Below are positions 33,873-44,265 of a DNA stretch of 64,000 bases, piece after piece. Below the pieces are notes generated by a model. It was not told where the DNA came from. It was given only the letters and a program-made list of their open reading frames with translations, and did no database searches. A program made the position numbers and the translations under genes. This stretch comes from Spinacia oleracea (taxonomy: Eukaryota > Streptophyta > Magnoliopsida > Caryophyllales > Amaranthaceae): assembly GCF_020520425.1 (NCBI RefSeq), contig NC_079492.1, forward strand, positions 30,507,542-30,571,541, read 5' to 3'. How positions within the stretch are numbered: the first letter of the stretch is position 1; each line of letters starts with the position of its first letter.

Positions 33873-35801
33873 TTGCATAAATAAATGGTGATCTAGTATG
33901 GCCCAAAACATCTTGTCTTGAAGCATCCAATCTTCATCACCTCCTTCTTATCTTGGCATTGTCTTGAATCTTCGTTCAAATGCTAACTTAAAGTTCTAAA
34001 CTTAGAAATACTTGAAATAATAAATTACATCAAAATTTCCATGGTACGCAAACCATATTTAGAACTTTACATTCAAAGATCGAACATTTCACATACCATA
34101 TTTAACTATCCTAAATGGCCATACTAGTCACTTGGAGTACCTGCATTACATAAAATATATATTCTATGCATTCATCCATTCGTGTACTAAAACGAATGGC
34201 CCATATGCAAGTATTTACGTGAATTAATTAAAATTCACGTTCACATAAACGCGTCCTAAAAGATTAATCAATTTCCAAATTATTAATCCTTAGACTTTAT
34301 TCTAATTAAAATCGAATTTAATTAAAATAATGCGACCTACGAAAATAATTAAAAAATAATTATTTCATTTTTAATTTCATTTATTGGCTCCCGCTCAAAC
34401 TAATAATTATTCCGGATAATTAGTTGTGAAATATTAAATTAAAACTCGCGGCCCGGCCCAAGCAAATAAAATATTAAATTAAATATCCCGTTAACCCAAA
34501 TTAATGCAAATAAGTCAAGCCCAACAAAAAAAATGTCATGTGCTTACTTGGGCTAGGCTTGCGCCCAGCCCGTTAGCATTGTGTGGCCTACGAGGCACAC
34601 GAGCATAGCCCGCAGCCATCGCAGCCATCGCATGGCCTACGAGGCATGCGAGCATAGCCCGCAGCCCGCAGCCATCGCACGCCAGTGCACGCGTACCCGC
34701 AGCATCGCTGCTGCTCCTGCATGCCTTTCTCGACTCGTCGCAGCGCATCGCTGCACCATCGCAAGGCTTGCGCCCTGCTATGCGCGCAGCACACGCCCCT
34801 TACCTCTCGCCCAGCGCGCGCGGCACGCTGCGTGCATGCTGCTGCCCGCGTCGCTGCGACTCGATTGCGCATGGTAGCTCGCGTGGCTCGTCGAGCCACA
34901 CGCCCACCACACACACGTGTTCGTGCCTTTGGTTCGTGCTACGGACCAACTCAATTAAAAATAAATTCAATTTCTCGAACTTGCATTAATATTATTTTTC
35001 AAAAAGTTACGATTTTATTTTCGAAAAACAACGATTTTTAACGATTTAATAAACTTCAACGACAATCCAATTTCGTAAAATATTAAATCAAAGGCTAACA
35101 ATATTCAAAATTTTAAGAACGAACGAATCAACATTAAAAATTTGAACTTTTAAATTAAAAAATCCAAAAATTTAAATCGTTCATTAACATTTAAATTTCA
35201 GATTTTTAATAATTAGGTTTAAGTGCGATTAAAATTAACGAAACCATTCAAAATTTTAATCCAATATTTTTTAAAATTAGTCACTGACCCATGAAATTAT
35301 ATCCTCTTTCCCAATTAACCGAATTATTAAACCAAAATTATTTAAAATTCAATTAGGGTTCCAAATTTTACGAATTGGGGAAAGGCAAAATTAGGGTTTA
35401 TACTTATCGGAAAAATCTGAAATTTTACCATAGATCAAGAATATACCCAGCAACATTGTGTCAAAATTTCAAGCAATTCCATTTAGTTAAGGTCGACCTT
35501 TTAATTGAATTACTGTCCGACACTTTTAATTTTTATTAAAAAATTATCACAAACGCCCAAAAAACAAAACTTCGAGGCCTGTGTTTGCAATTCCGTTCCC
35601 ATGAGTTGATCTTAGAAAATCGTTTTCAACCAGAATAGGGTTTTAAAAATCAAAAAAACGAATCTTTTTTATTTCGGAACAGATTATTACGCAATTCATC
35701 CAATAATTCGTAAAAAATTCCGAAAATTCAATAAAAAATTCCAAAATTTCGACAGATGCAAAAAAAAAATAATCATGCTAAAACATGCTTTGAATACATA
35801 A
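33258..35801 (-). other. Copia 5' leader
   Basis: About 2.5 kb lies between the primer site and gag. No gene was found. It holds a long (TA)n tract (33797-33869), a GC-rich block with two ~49-bp TGGCCTACGAGGCA repeats (about 34582-34680) embedded in Ala/Arg-rich open frames that I regard as artefacts, and AT-rich sequence. Another nested insertion may be hidden in it, but no boundaries were seen. Confidence 0.55.
33797..33869. repeat. (TA)n microsatellite
   Basis: About 73 bp of alternating AT with one GT interruption. Confidence 0.95.
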
Positions 35802-35814
35802 GGCTCTGATACCA
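35802..35814 (-). promoter_or_regulatory. Primer binding site of the copia element, tRNA-Met type
   Basis: The minus strand reads TGGTATCAGAGCC directly after the 5' LTR, complementary to initiator tRNA-Met. Confidence 0.9.
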
Positions 35815-35815
35815 C

Positions 35816-36821
35816 TGTAGGGGAATACAGTTAAACATAATAACATGTGCGGAAACAATCCCCAAAGCCAGGAAGCATGTATAAAGCACAGATTAAGCAG
35901 ACTTACGTTAGAAGCGTGTTTTCCACAAATTGTCAACGAACACGAACTTAGAACTCCACTTGTCGTTCCTCTGCTTGGTTCACCGACACGATCAGATCCG
36001 TCTTGATTATCGTAGCTTAGACAGTCGATCAAGAGATTTGCTTTTTGGGATGAACACACTTTGGAGGCACGGAGAGAATTAGGGTTCTCTGTGACTCTAG
36101 GATTTTTGTGTGTGACTGAATTGTGTTGTGTTGGAAAAGGGGTTAGAAGGTTATTAACATAACCTTACTAATCGACCAAGCCATAAGGCAAGGCCGGCCA
36201 GCAAGCCCGCGCAAGACCACACAAGCACGCACAGCTAGCTGGGCCGTGGGCCGCGCTGCTGCTACTGTGTCGTTGCCTTGGCCCGCGCGCACACACACGC
36301 AGCTGCTCGGCCATGGGCCAGTGCTGTTGTGTCGTGGCCTGCTTGCTTGCCCAGCGCGCCCATGGGCCTTAATTGCTTCGTGCACTCAGCTCGTGGGCCG
36401 CTCTTCGTATCCGCGATTAAATATATTTCCGATATATTATTTATCGTTTCGTATACGACGAATCACCGTCGTATGATACGATTTATTCGTTTCGCCTAGC
36501 TTACGAATATTCGCGATACGATATACGATTCCGATGCAACGTCGTATCGTATAATACGTTTTCCAACTAATTCCCGAAAAGCTATTAAATGAATTTCCGA
36601 TTCATTTTTAATCCGGTGATCTGTTGCGTGTCATTGGTGTGACCTTGTAGGTTCAGTCAAGAGTAAGCTGTGAGTTTAATATTCATTAGAACTCAGTGAT
36701 CGGAAGCATTGCTCCAGCTAGCTGTTCCGATCACTTGATCTCACTGAATTAATTGTTCGCAATTAATCTGAACCTTGGTATTAAACTTAATGCACCTTGG
36801 GTGAAGGACATATTTCCTTCA
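35816..36821 (-). repeat. 5' LTR (right) of the copia element
   Basis: It is 1006 bp, TGAAGGAAATATGTCC to CTGTATTCCCCTACA on the minus strand. It is complete, unlike the left copy. Confidence 0.9.
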
Positions 36822-37101
36822 CATGCCTTGTTGTTATCAAAGCGGAAAACGTGTGAATCAGATCCCAAGCCTCCAAAGCATCATGGATGAAATGCATATC
36901 AAGTTTCACAAACTGGAAGGAGACGAGCACCCCAAGATGCATGCCATCTAGCTCCCTTTTCTCCAGTTTGCCTAGCGAACCAACCCAAGAGTTCAAGGCA
37001 TTTTCAAAAGACATAGCCATTCGCTTTCTTGTTTGAGAAGAATTAATGATGAAGAAGACCAGGGAATGATTGGTGCAAGGAAATTGATCCGGAAAGCTCT
37101 C

Positions 37102-37109
37102 TATTTATA
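37102..37109 (-). promoter_or_regulatory. TATA box of the antisense DUF7745-like gene
   Basis: The minus strand reads TATAAATAGAGAG, 82 bp before the ATG at 37020. This spacing suits a plant core promoter and suggests the gene is transcribed from its own promoter rather than the LTR. Confidence 0.5.
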
Positions 37110-37797
37110 CGAAAATCAGAAGTTATGGCGGTACTTCTAAGTACCACTGGCGCTGAGCGCCAAAGCCTGCGCAAGGCGAAGGGCTTGCAAGAAGGACAAA
37201 CCCAACGTCCCCCTTTATGACATCAAGTGTGCAATCCTCATGGCATTGTACAACCAAATCAGCTCCAATGATTTATGCCGGGTATTTCAGAAGCCGCAAG
37301 CTGCGCAATTTAAGCAGTTCAAATCAGCATCCAGGTCCATTTTGGGTCAATTTGTTCAAAATTCAAGCATTCTAGTGCTAGATGGCGTCCTAAGTCGAGT
37401 CAGCATGTGCATAAGCAAAAGTTGAATATACTTTGACTTGCGCTTTTTCTAACCAAAAAACCTCAGTCAAAGTGGGGGCTTATAATGGGTATATACACCC
37501 AAAAAAATGGGCAAATTTTTTTTTTCTCATTTTACATGCATACATGTAGCCACAAATTTCAAAATGCACACACAACCCTTACAAAATTCAATTCAAGCCT
37601 AGCAAAAACACACATAGAAAAATTCAAACCATACAAGTCCAAACCATACTAATTCAAACCGTTCAAATACAAAATCCAAGTTTCAAACCGTACAAATCCA
37701 AATACAAATACAACTACAAATATTCGTACAAAAATCCACATACAAAATCCCAACCAAGGCAAAGCTAGAACTCGCTACCATGCAGGATCAGTCCGAG
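37110..37797. other. Spacer between the two antisense pseudogenes
   Basis: It contains a polypurine-like string (about 37453-37473, CTCAGTCAAAGTGGGGGCT) that resembles the one before the Tat-like LTR at 41090, and then CAAA/CAAATTC-rich low-complexity sequence. No gene is seen. Confidence 0.55.
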
Positions 37798-40411
37798 TCA
37801 TCTTCGACCACAGTCTCGAACACAGGCTCCTTGTTCCTGTTCCGACTCATGTACCGCTCCAGCTCCTGGTCAAACTCTCTCTCGGGGGTAGATGGATCCT
37901 CCTTAGAAATGCATAGGGTACTAGAACACCGTTAAGGTCCCTACTGATGGGAAGGAAACTGATAAGACTCATGAGTCGCAGCAAGCCGACGCTGCATCTC
38001 CATATCCTGAAATTGGCGCATCAGCTCCAGCTCGTACCACTGAGCCCAAGACGCCGTACCCCAGGGCTGAGAACTTCTCGCTCCTAAGTGGACGCCATGA
38101 GAAGTCATGAAAGGCATCTGACCGCCGGTACCACCGAAAGAATATGAATGCCTACCAGGCTGAGCAGAAGAAGAGGGAATATCTCCTCAACCCGCATCCG
38201 AGTCCCTCTGGCGAGTCTCAGCGCCAAAGTCCGGGCCCCGACCTAAGCTACGCCCGGTCTGCTCCATCGACATACTGGCTCGAGGACCCCTATCCTCAGA
38301 TTTATGGCCTCGACGACGCTCCTTTTCAAAGTTTAAAATTCGAGCGTTAGATATCCATATACAAGTTTCAAGAGTACAAACACCTCAGAATCGGTAAACT
38401 AATATCTCTGTCTCGCCCAGCAAACTTCTTGGTCAAATTGATACAATACTTCTTCAAAGAATCAATCACGAGCATCCAACGACGCAATCTCACCCGAGGC
38501 GCCTGCATACAAAATTCAAAATCAAAACCCAGATACAAAATTCCAACCAATTTCAAGAAAATACAAAGGCACTTACGGCTGTATAGTACTCCGGAATGGC
38601 ATTGGTCGCCATTCGATCTAAAGGAGAGGCCATAGGAACGTTAACCTCTACCTACTTCCCATCTGAGTCCATATAGCGGAGGACCATGTCTGCATAGCGA
38701 ACATCCTTCGGGTCCTTCTCCTCGGCCTACAAGCACACATACAATGATCCCGTTATACAAGATTCAATAATACAAAGATACATAATACAAGACTACAAGA
38801 TTCAAATCCAAAGCTCACCGGCGGCACGAAGCGAACAGGTGGAGCACACCTCGACAAGTGGTCCTTATAACTGGCCCTCCTGTCTACAAAATTCTCCCAT
38901 GGGAGACAAATGGAATCCCCACCAGCCTCCACAACATCCGCATAGACTCGGGCGGCATCAAAAGCTTTCAACAACATGGACTCCGGGGGATCCAAAGGGA
39001 CAAACCTACCCCCTGCACTATGCTGAGGAGTCACTCGCTCACCCAGATACCATATGGGGTGATAAACCCCCAGGAACAGCACCCGCAGTCCAGACAAGTA
39101 GAAGGCTCGCAAAGCCGAAGCGGGTGTAGGCACAGCAGCAAAAGGGCGCCAATGCACCTACAAGACAGGCAGCTCAATCAATATACAAAATACAAACTGA
39201 TACGATCCTACACAATATAAAAACGCATTTCCCAGGAAGGCAAAACTCTCAAAGATTTGCGAAAGGTCGCCAAAGACACTTGCGTGCCACCAATCCTTCC
39301 CAAGAGGCAGCAAACAGGTAAGCCGCCACCCCAGAGCAAGCATGTGCCAAGCTAGGAAAATGCTCAAACGCCTTAATCTTGAAAAGCAAACGAGACATCA
39401 GTAAGTCTTATGCATACAACATACAACATACAAATACAAAGTACAAGGAGTCCCAAATACCTTCAACACTCTCCACAAGGCAGCTATGCTCGCCGAACTC
39501 TCCTGAGCAGTCCGTGAAGCATTCTTCATCTCGTACAAAAGGTCGCCATATGCTAAGCCACCCCAGTTGAGGCTCGAAAAAGCCCTCAAGATGCCCAAGG
39601 ATGCCAAGAAGCCCATCAGTACTCGGCTATTCGTGCCAGGGGATACTACTCGACCTACCAGGGCCAAAAGGAAGAGATGAACCCTCTGCTCCGCTGTCAA
39701 GCCGACCATTCGAAGCCTTGTCATAATCACCTCCATGGAAGCGGAGGAATCACTATCTCTGATCAAATCAACGATAGGGCCGATTCGGTCCCTGACACCT
39801 TTATAACGCCATTTCAAAGCGGCGTCGAAAACCCCCTCTCTCTCAAAAAATGGGAGGCCGGTAATCATGGCAAACTCGAAGGGAGTAATAGTAATCTTCC
39901 CCCATCCCATGTGAAATGTGTTGGTGTTATCCCACCACCGCTCCCGCAAGGCTTTTGTCCGGGCTTTGACCCCACCTTCCCTCTAAATCCTCTCGTCGCC
40001 TCCCAGAAAGGAGCAAAGCCAATTTGATCCCAAATCGCTCGGGTCTCCTTGATGCCAAGAATGGTCAGAGTGATAGCCCAAAGCTCCTCCAAAGAACAAA
40101 ATGCTCGCATCCCGTCCCTATCTGTCTACAAAAAGGGTGGATCAATACAAACCTATACAATTTCAAGTACCAAGTTCAAAGAAGAGTACAAGGCATACCA
40201 AACCAGCGCCTGGCCGCTGAGACAAATGAAACCCCGGGTGGAATATAAGGTCCGTGGGCTGCCAGTCGTGACCCCCAAAAACAGGTCTTCCTCTCGGAAC
40301 CATGCCAGCGGGCGGTGGATCTACCTCAGCATCTTCATTGTCTGAAGCGTCCTCCATGGCAGCTCGACTGCTCGAGCATTCGGAAAGTTTCCTCCGAGTG
40401 TGGCAAGGCAT
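37798..40411 (-). pseudogene. Antisense plant mobile domain (PMD) gene, multi-exon, degenerate
   Basis: The start ATG is at 40409-40411 and the stop at 37798-37800 (VVEDDSD-stop). The core domain (39460-39930) reads RERWWDNTNTFHMGWGKITI, then FEFAMITGLPF, VHLFLLALVGRVV and LNWGGLAYGDLLYEM, the signature of the plant mobile domain (aminotransferase-like) family. Exons downstream carry AFEHFPSLAHA, FLGVYHPIWYLGERVTP, VRYADMVLRYMDSD and RLRRWMLVIDSLKK. Introns with GT donors and TTGTAG-type acceptors lie between (for example acceptor at about 39158, donor GTAAGT at about 38577). A stop in MDSDGK-stop, another near 37930 and frame changes around 39970 and 39260 indicate decay. PMD proteins in Arabidopsis (MAIL1/MAIN) act in silencing; here it is probably a transposon passenger. 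Exon limits are approximate. Confidence 0.68.
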
Positions 40412-41084
40412 ACTAAAGCATTAAAAATAAAAAAAAAATCAACATCGAAGTCTGGGGGCTATCTTATACTAGCCCGTACAAAAATTCAAGAGTCTAAAAA
40501 TCCCCAGTGGCCATACAAGTTTAGCCAGGGACCTCTATTTCAAGAGAGTATACAAGTTCTACACCAACGCCTAGGCTATCCATGCCAAAGCAGGTATTCG
40601 AGTTCTACACCAACGCCTAGGCTATCCATGCCGAAGCGAGTATTCAAATTCTACACCAATGCCTAGGCTATCCGTGCCGAAGCAGGTATTCAAATTCTAC
40701 ACCAACGCCTAGGCTATCCCAGTGGACATATTCCCCATCGGGTCAAGCCTCAGACGGCACTTCGTACAAAAGCCCAGCGGATTAACTCCGGATATTCAAA
40801 ATTCAAAATTCAAGATTCAAAGATTCAAAACTCAAGACTCAAGAGTCAAAATTCAAAATTTTCGATGCCAAGCTCCGTTCTAAGTCAAAGGTGGAATAGA
40901 AATACAAATACAAAAAATCAGAGTCGTCAAAACCGCCCGGAGGTAGACTCTATCATTTTGTTTCTAACACCTGTCTTGTGCAGGTACCGGCGTACAAAGA
41001 ATGGTCTTGATTGCAGAGCATCTTGACCGTTCTCCGTCCCTATTCAAAAAATTTGACTTTTGCTTTCCTAACCGAACGCTCAGT
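40412..41084. other. Region upstream of the antisense PMD gene
   Basis: No gene. It contains the 46-bp tandem repeat below, a second GGGGGCT string (40445-40455) and TTCAAAATTCAAA-type low-complexity sequence. It would contain the promoter of the antisense gene; no clear TATA box is visible. Confidence 0.5.
40555..40720. repeat. 46-bp tandem repeat, ~3.6 copies
   Basis: Units begin at 40555, 40601, 40647 and 40693 with AGTTCTACACCAACGCCTAG or a close variant and continue GCTATCCATGCCGAAGCAGG. The last unit is partial. Confidence 0.92.
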
Positions 41085-41099
41085 CAAAGTGGTTTCTTT
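41085..41099 (+). promoter_or_regulatory. Polypurine-like tract of the Tat-like element
   Basis: TCAGTCAAAGTGG followed by TTTCTTT precedes the LTR start. The longer context TTGACTTTTGCTTTCCTAAC parallels the one before 37453. The GGGGG core expected of the tract is degraded here. Confidence 0.4.
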
Positions 41100-41739
41100 T
41101 GTAGACACCTAATTCGTGTCTCACCTAATGGGATGATGACGATACTATTATCCTTGCTAGGTGGTTGGTGAAACTCCGTGCGTAAGTCCCAATTGCTAAG
41201 GTATATTTCAAAATTCAAAATCCAAAATACAAAGTCCAATTCCCGAGCCCGTTCCCCTTTCGGAACTCGGTACAAAATTCAATTTCCAAAAATTAATTTC
41301 ATAATCCAAACACAATCTCACCTAATGGACCTCTCCATTGGTTTTACAAGGCCCTTTCCGGTCAAAATGACATTAAGCAATCCAAAATAAGGCCCTTTCA
41401 ATCTTTATGCTTTGTTTTTAAAAAAAAACATAATTAGTAAGTTGAAGCTTTCATCCTTGAAATTATTCCTTACAACAATCATCATCAAATCTTCAAAAAC
41501 CCCAACTTTATACAAGTTCAAGGATGTTTGAGAAAGTGCAACCCCTTTTCCAAACTAGAACATATGAGCATTTCAATTTCTATCATCGATATTCAAGTTC
41601 TATATTCAATATTCAATGATGTTTAAGTGAGATCAACTTCTCCTTAAACTAGAATCAATTTCAAGTTATGGAGCATATTAAAGGTGAGGCCTTTTTAACA
41701 TTAAAAGGTCTAACTTTAAGAACGTAACCAAGCCTCCTT

Positions 41740-41860
41740 GTTTCAATATTCAATGTTCAAGTTCAATATTCAAAGTTCAATATTCAAGTTCAATATTCAA
41801 AGTTCAATATTCAAGTTCAATACTCAAGTTCTATTTCAATAATCAAAGTTAAGGATGCTT
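41740..41860. repeat. Tandem TTCAATATTCAAG repeats
   Basis: Alternating CAATATTCAA and GTTCAAGTT units recur about eight times. Confidence 0.8.
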
Positions 41861-41964
41861 TATGATGAGCAACTCATCTAAAGCTGAGACTTTTAGAGAA
41901 TTGATCGAATCCGTGTCGAGCACACTTATTATTAAGTAGTTGTTTGGCGTTCGGATCTCAAGTA

Positions 41965-42120
41965 CAATAATACAATTTCAATATCGTCATTTAAATATTG
42001 TCAGTTCAATACCGCAATTTCAATATTTCACTTTCAATACCGCAGTTTCAATACCGCTATTTCAATGTCGCACTTTCAATATCGCAATTTCAATGACGCA
42101 CTTTCAATATTGCACCTTTA
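41965..42120. repeat. Tandem TTTCAATAYCGCA repeats
   Basis: About ten degenerate units of 13-14 bp such as CAATTTCAATATCG and CACTTTCAATACCGC. The frame through it (41940-42170) is repeat-driven. Confidence 0.85.
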
Positions 42121-43258
42121 TTCTATATGATTGCTATTCCAATTCCGCACTCTTTACTCACCTTTTTTAAGGTGATGTGGTTTTCTACGCATTTCAATAA
42201 TTCCTTCATTTCTTGTGATGATGCTTTACATGTTTATTGCTTTCATCACCTCACATGCTAAATTCAACAACATACAAAAGGTTACATCACGCTTAACAAA
42301 AATAACTTTTTGGACAAACCAGCTTTAGGTTCCTTCAAGTAACTTTAAAGGGAAGTGATCACATACAAATAGCAATTTCGATGTTCTAAAATGCATGATC
42401 CAACCGACTTAGTGTCATGATTAGGATTTCTCAGAAACAATCCTTGTCTTCTATCCTAATGTACTTATAAATCTTGCCAAATAAGCGGTTCGTTCCCGTG
42501 CCCCGGATCTCACCCGTTCGGATTCTAAGATTCAATGCCTTATCCACAGGAGTCAACTTTTGTCTTTCCAAACCGGACCCTTAAATATTGTTTGGTGGCG
42601 ACTCCTTCGAAATTCAAAATCTCAAAACCCCCTACAGTTCCCGTACCCGAATCTCATAGATATTCGGTTTCAAGATTCAATGCCTTGTCCAAAAAGAGAG
42701 TCAACTTTGGTCCTTCCAAATCCTTCAAAGTTCAATATTTGAAAGTCGTAGGGATATTTACGTAGACTTTTATATATTGAGTTTTGATATTTAAAATTTT
42801 CAAAACCGATTAACGTCATTAGGACAACTCTAGATTTTGGCTCATTTTGATCAGGGGGATTGTAAAAAAACCAAGTCTAAACTAGGGTTTTCCTCTTCGA
42901 TGAACCAGCCAAAGTTTAGGTCTTTGATGTGTTCTAATCGGGGTTCATCAAATTCCCTTAACTTGCATTTCGAAATTCAAAAATACAACATATATAATTT
43001 TACGAAAAGCAAAGTATAATGTACGAAAAAAACACCCTACAGACACCTGTTGACTTATCACCATAATTAAAAGACTAAAATATGGGTCACACAGGGTTGA
43101 TAAGGAATACGCTGATGTACTAGTAATTTGCATATTTTTTGAGCCATTAGAGACTCTTTTATGTACATATTATTATAGTTTAGGTGCATATGGGTTGCAT
43201 TTAGACCAAATCTTATTTCTTAACCTTTCTTTGCTTGTTTTATTTTTTATTTTTTATG

Positions 43259-43310
43259 TTTAGATTTTCATGGTGATACTCCACACTTGAAGCTTCCATG
43301 AAAATCTAAA
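43259..43310. repeat. Perfect 15-bp inverted repeat (hairpin)
   Basis: TTTAGATTTTCATGG at 43259-43273 pairs with CCATGAAAATCTAAA at 43296-43310 around a 22-base loop. Confidence 0.9.
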
Positions 43311-43504
43311 TGAGTTTTTCATACTTTCTCCTATACCCATCCTCATACTTGATTTCTTTCATTTCCTTCTTGCAACCAAACTTGCTTTCTTTCCTTGCTT
43401 TCATTTCTTACATTGCTTGCCCTTAATTTTATTATGTATGAATAGTCAACCAACTAGGGGTTGGGTGACCCCAATTTTAGGTGTGGATGAATCAAATTGG
43501 ATTT

Positions 43505-43540
<36 letters not shown>

Positions 43541-43570
43541 TCTCGCGCGCGCTCTCTCTCTCTCTCTCTC
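43505..43570. repeat. (CT)n microsatellite with GCGCGC interruption
   Basis: About 66 bp of CT repeat with one TATC and one CGCGCGCG break. Confidence 0.95.
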
Positions 43571-44265
43571 GTGCTATTTTTGTTTCTATGAGTTGTTGGG
43601 ATGATTTTTGCAATTTTTTAGTAGCATGACCGTACAAATTCCAACTTAATGCTTTTATTCCTACACCTCTTATGAGGCCTGAAAGTGGCACCAAGGAGGG
43701 TCTGAGGGTCTTGATTGCCCGTTCTAGGGGGATGTTACTAAGTGGATTTTGTAGTCTAGTCGTTAGTGAAAGTCTGGGGTTAGGTAGGATTATATGTTCA
43801 CCCATGTCGATATTCACTTACTTCGGAATTGAGATGACCAAAGTGTTGCTCAATGTCTTAGAAGTGTTCTGACCATAGATCGGGGAGCGTTCACTTGTAG
43901 GAAGTGAATATCACCAATGAAAGTTTGGGGTTATATTTATAGGGTGCATAGGTCCCTTTCATTATTCGATCCTTATTTATGTGAGTTGTGAGTTGCCATG
44001 TTAATTAATATTCCTAACATTGAAACCCCATTCCCTAGTATCTTTACCAATAGGATTTCAACCAACAAAAACCCCCTCGTCTGTCTTCTTGCAACTTATT
44101 CGTGTATTGACCATCGTCTTAGTACTAAATTTATTAGCGTTCTACGGTGTCACTTTAGTTCTTGTGGTTTGACCCTTTCTTACCGATTTACTTGTTTTAG
44201 TGGGTAATTAGGTATTTATTTGTTTGATTAGGGAAAATTAGTAACAACCTAGTTTTCTCCTATCA

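Larger units (their letters stand above)
27512..36821 (-). mobile_element. Ty1/copia element, decayed
   Basis: A right LTR (35816-36821) and a slightly shortened left LTR (27512-28479) flank gag, protease, integrase, RT and RNase H in Ty1/copia order on the minus strand. A tRNA-Met primer site abuts the right LTR, making it the 5' LTR. Flanks are CATAC on the left and CATGC on the right, a 5-bp duplication with one mismatch. Many stops, frameshifts and internal deletions make it inactive. The insertion splits the first exon of the antisense DUF7745-like gene, so it is younger than the Tat-like host element. Confidence 0.9.
26041..37020 (-). pseudogene. Antisense plant mobile domain/DUF7745-like gene, split by insertions
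   Basis: Pieces on the minus strand are 36822-37020 (start), 27126-27511, 26792-26841 and 26041-26703. The start is ATG at 37018-37020, 82 bp after a TATAAATA box. Readable parts include PEEFSAILSWPLMIEPCLPS, ITYFAGLDIPKVYRLRALSF, SLIEIVKSFSWGRDPMPL and AWLMERLMLVAP, then SLIRWVIPWWG and YSPARVMRQYVFRQEIPD. Together these resemble the DUF7745/plant-mobile-domain family found with plant transposons. A GT-AG intron (26704-26791) separates two exons in register. A frameshift before the copia insertion, stops near the MITE site and a TAG near 26350 make it a pseudogene. Family naming is from memory. The copia (27512-36821) and MITE (26845-27122) insertions interrupt exons. The protein's function is unknown. 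Confidence 0.6.
11281..43041 (+). mobile_element. 3' portion of a Tat/Ogre-like Ty3/gypsy element, heavily invaded
   Basis: Host sequence is present at 11281-11591, 25968-26841, 27126-27511 and 36822-43041; the gaps are later insertions. The left edge carries CGTAGGCAACCTCATTTAGA followed by GGCCCGGTCACCTT, a string I recall at the end of the coding region of Tat/Ogre-type elements. The right edge is a polypurine-like AGTCAAAGTGG followed by a 1942-bp LTR with TGTAGACACC...CCCTACA ends. Between them lie antisense, intron-containing genes, a known habit of this lineage. No gag or pol of this element is in the window, and no second LTR was found, so the 5' part is lost. The lineage call is inference. 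Confidence 0.5.
41100..43041 (+). repeat. LTR of the Tat/Ogre-like element
   Basis: It begins TGTAGACACC and ends ACACCCTACA (TG...CA, with TGTAG/CTACA inverted ends), length 1942 bp. It follows a polypurine-like context and is not followed by a primer site, so I take it as the 3' LTR. It holds two fields of ATTCAA-type repeats. No second copy is in the window. Confidence 0.55.
43048..44265 (+). repeat. Possible LTR remnant of another Athila-like element
   Basis: It begins TGTTGACTTATC and ends TTTTCTCCTATCA. The last 100 bp (GGTATTTATTTGTTTGATTA ... CCTATCA) parallel the end of the Athila LTR at 2500-2590. There is no primer site, partner or target duplication. It contains a perfect 15-bp inverted repeat (43259-43310) and a (CT)n tract. 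Confidence 0.35.

Noticed and set aside
34536-35041. Overlapping Ala/Arg/His-rich ORFs in the copia leader
   Set aside because: GC-rich tandem sequence opens many frames at once; no start context or domain.
37102-37200. Possible tRNA or small RNA gene near the antisense promoter
   Set aside because: No cloverleaf, A/B box or terminator pattern found; no tRNA gene was recognised anywhere in the window.
42535-43133. Short ORFs in the Tat-like LTR end
   Set aside because: No domain and no conservation to test; treated as LTR.
43524-43817. Minus ORF with ALSWNLYGHA, suggestive of a LINE endonuclease start
   Set aside because: The match is to a few residues only, the frame begins in a (CT)n tract, and nothing downstream continues the domain.
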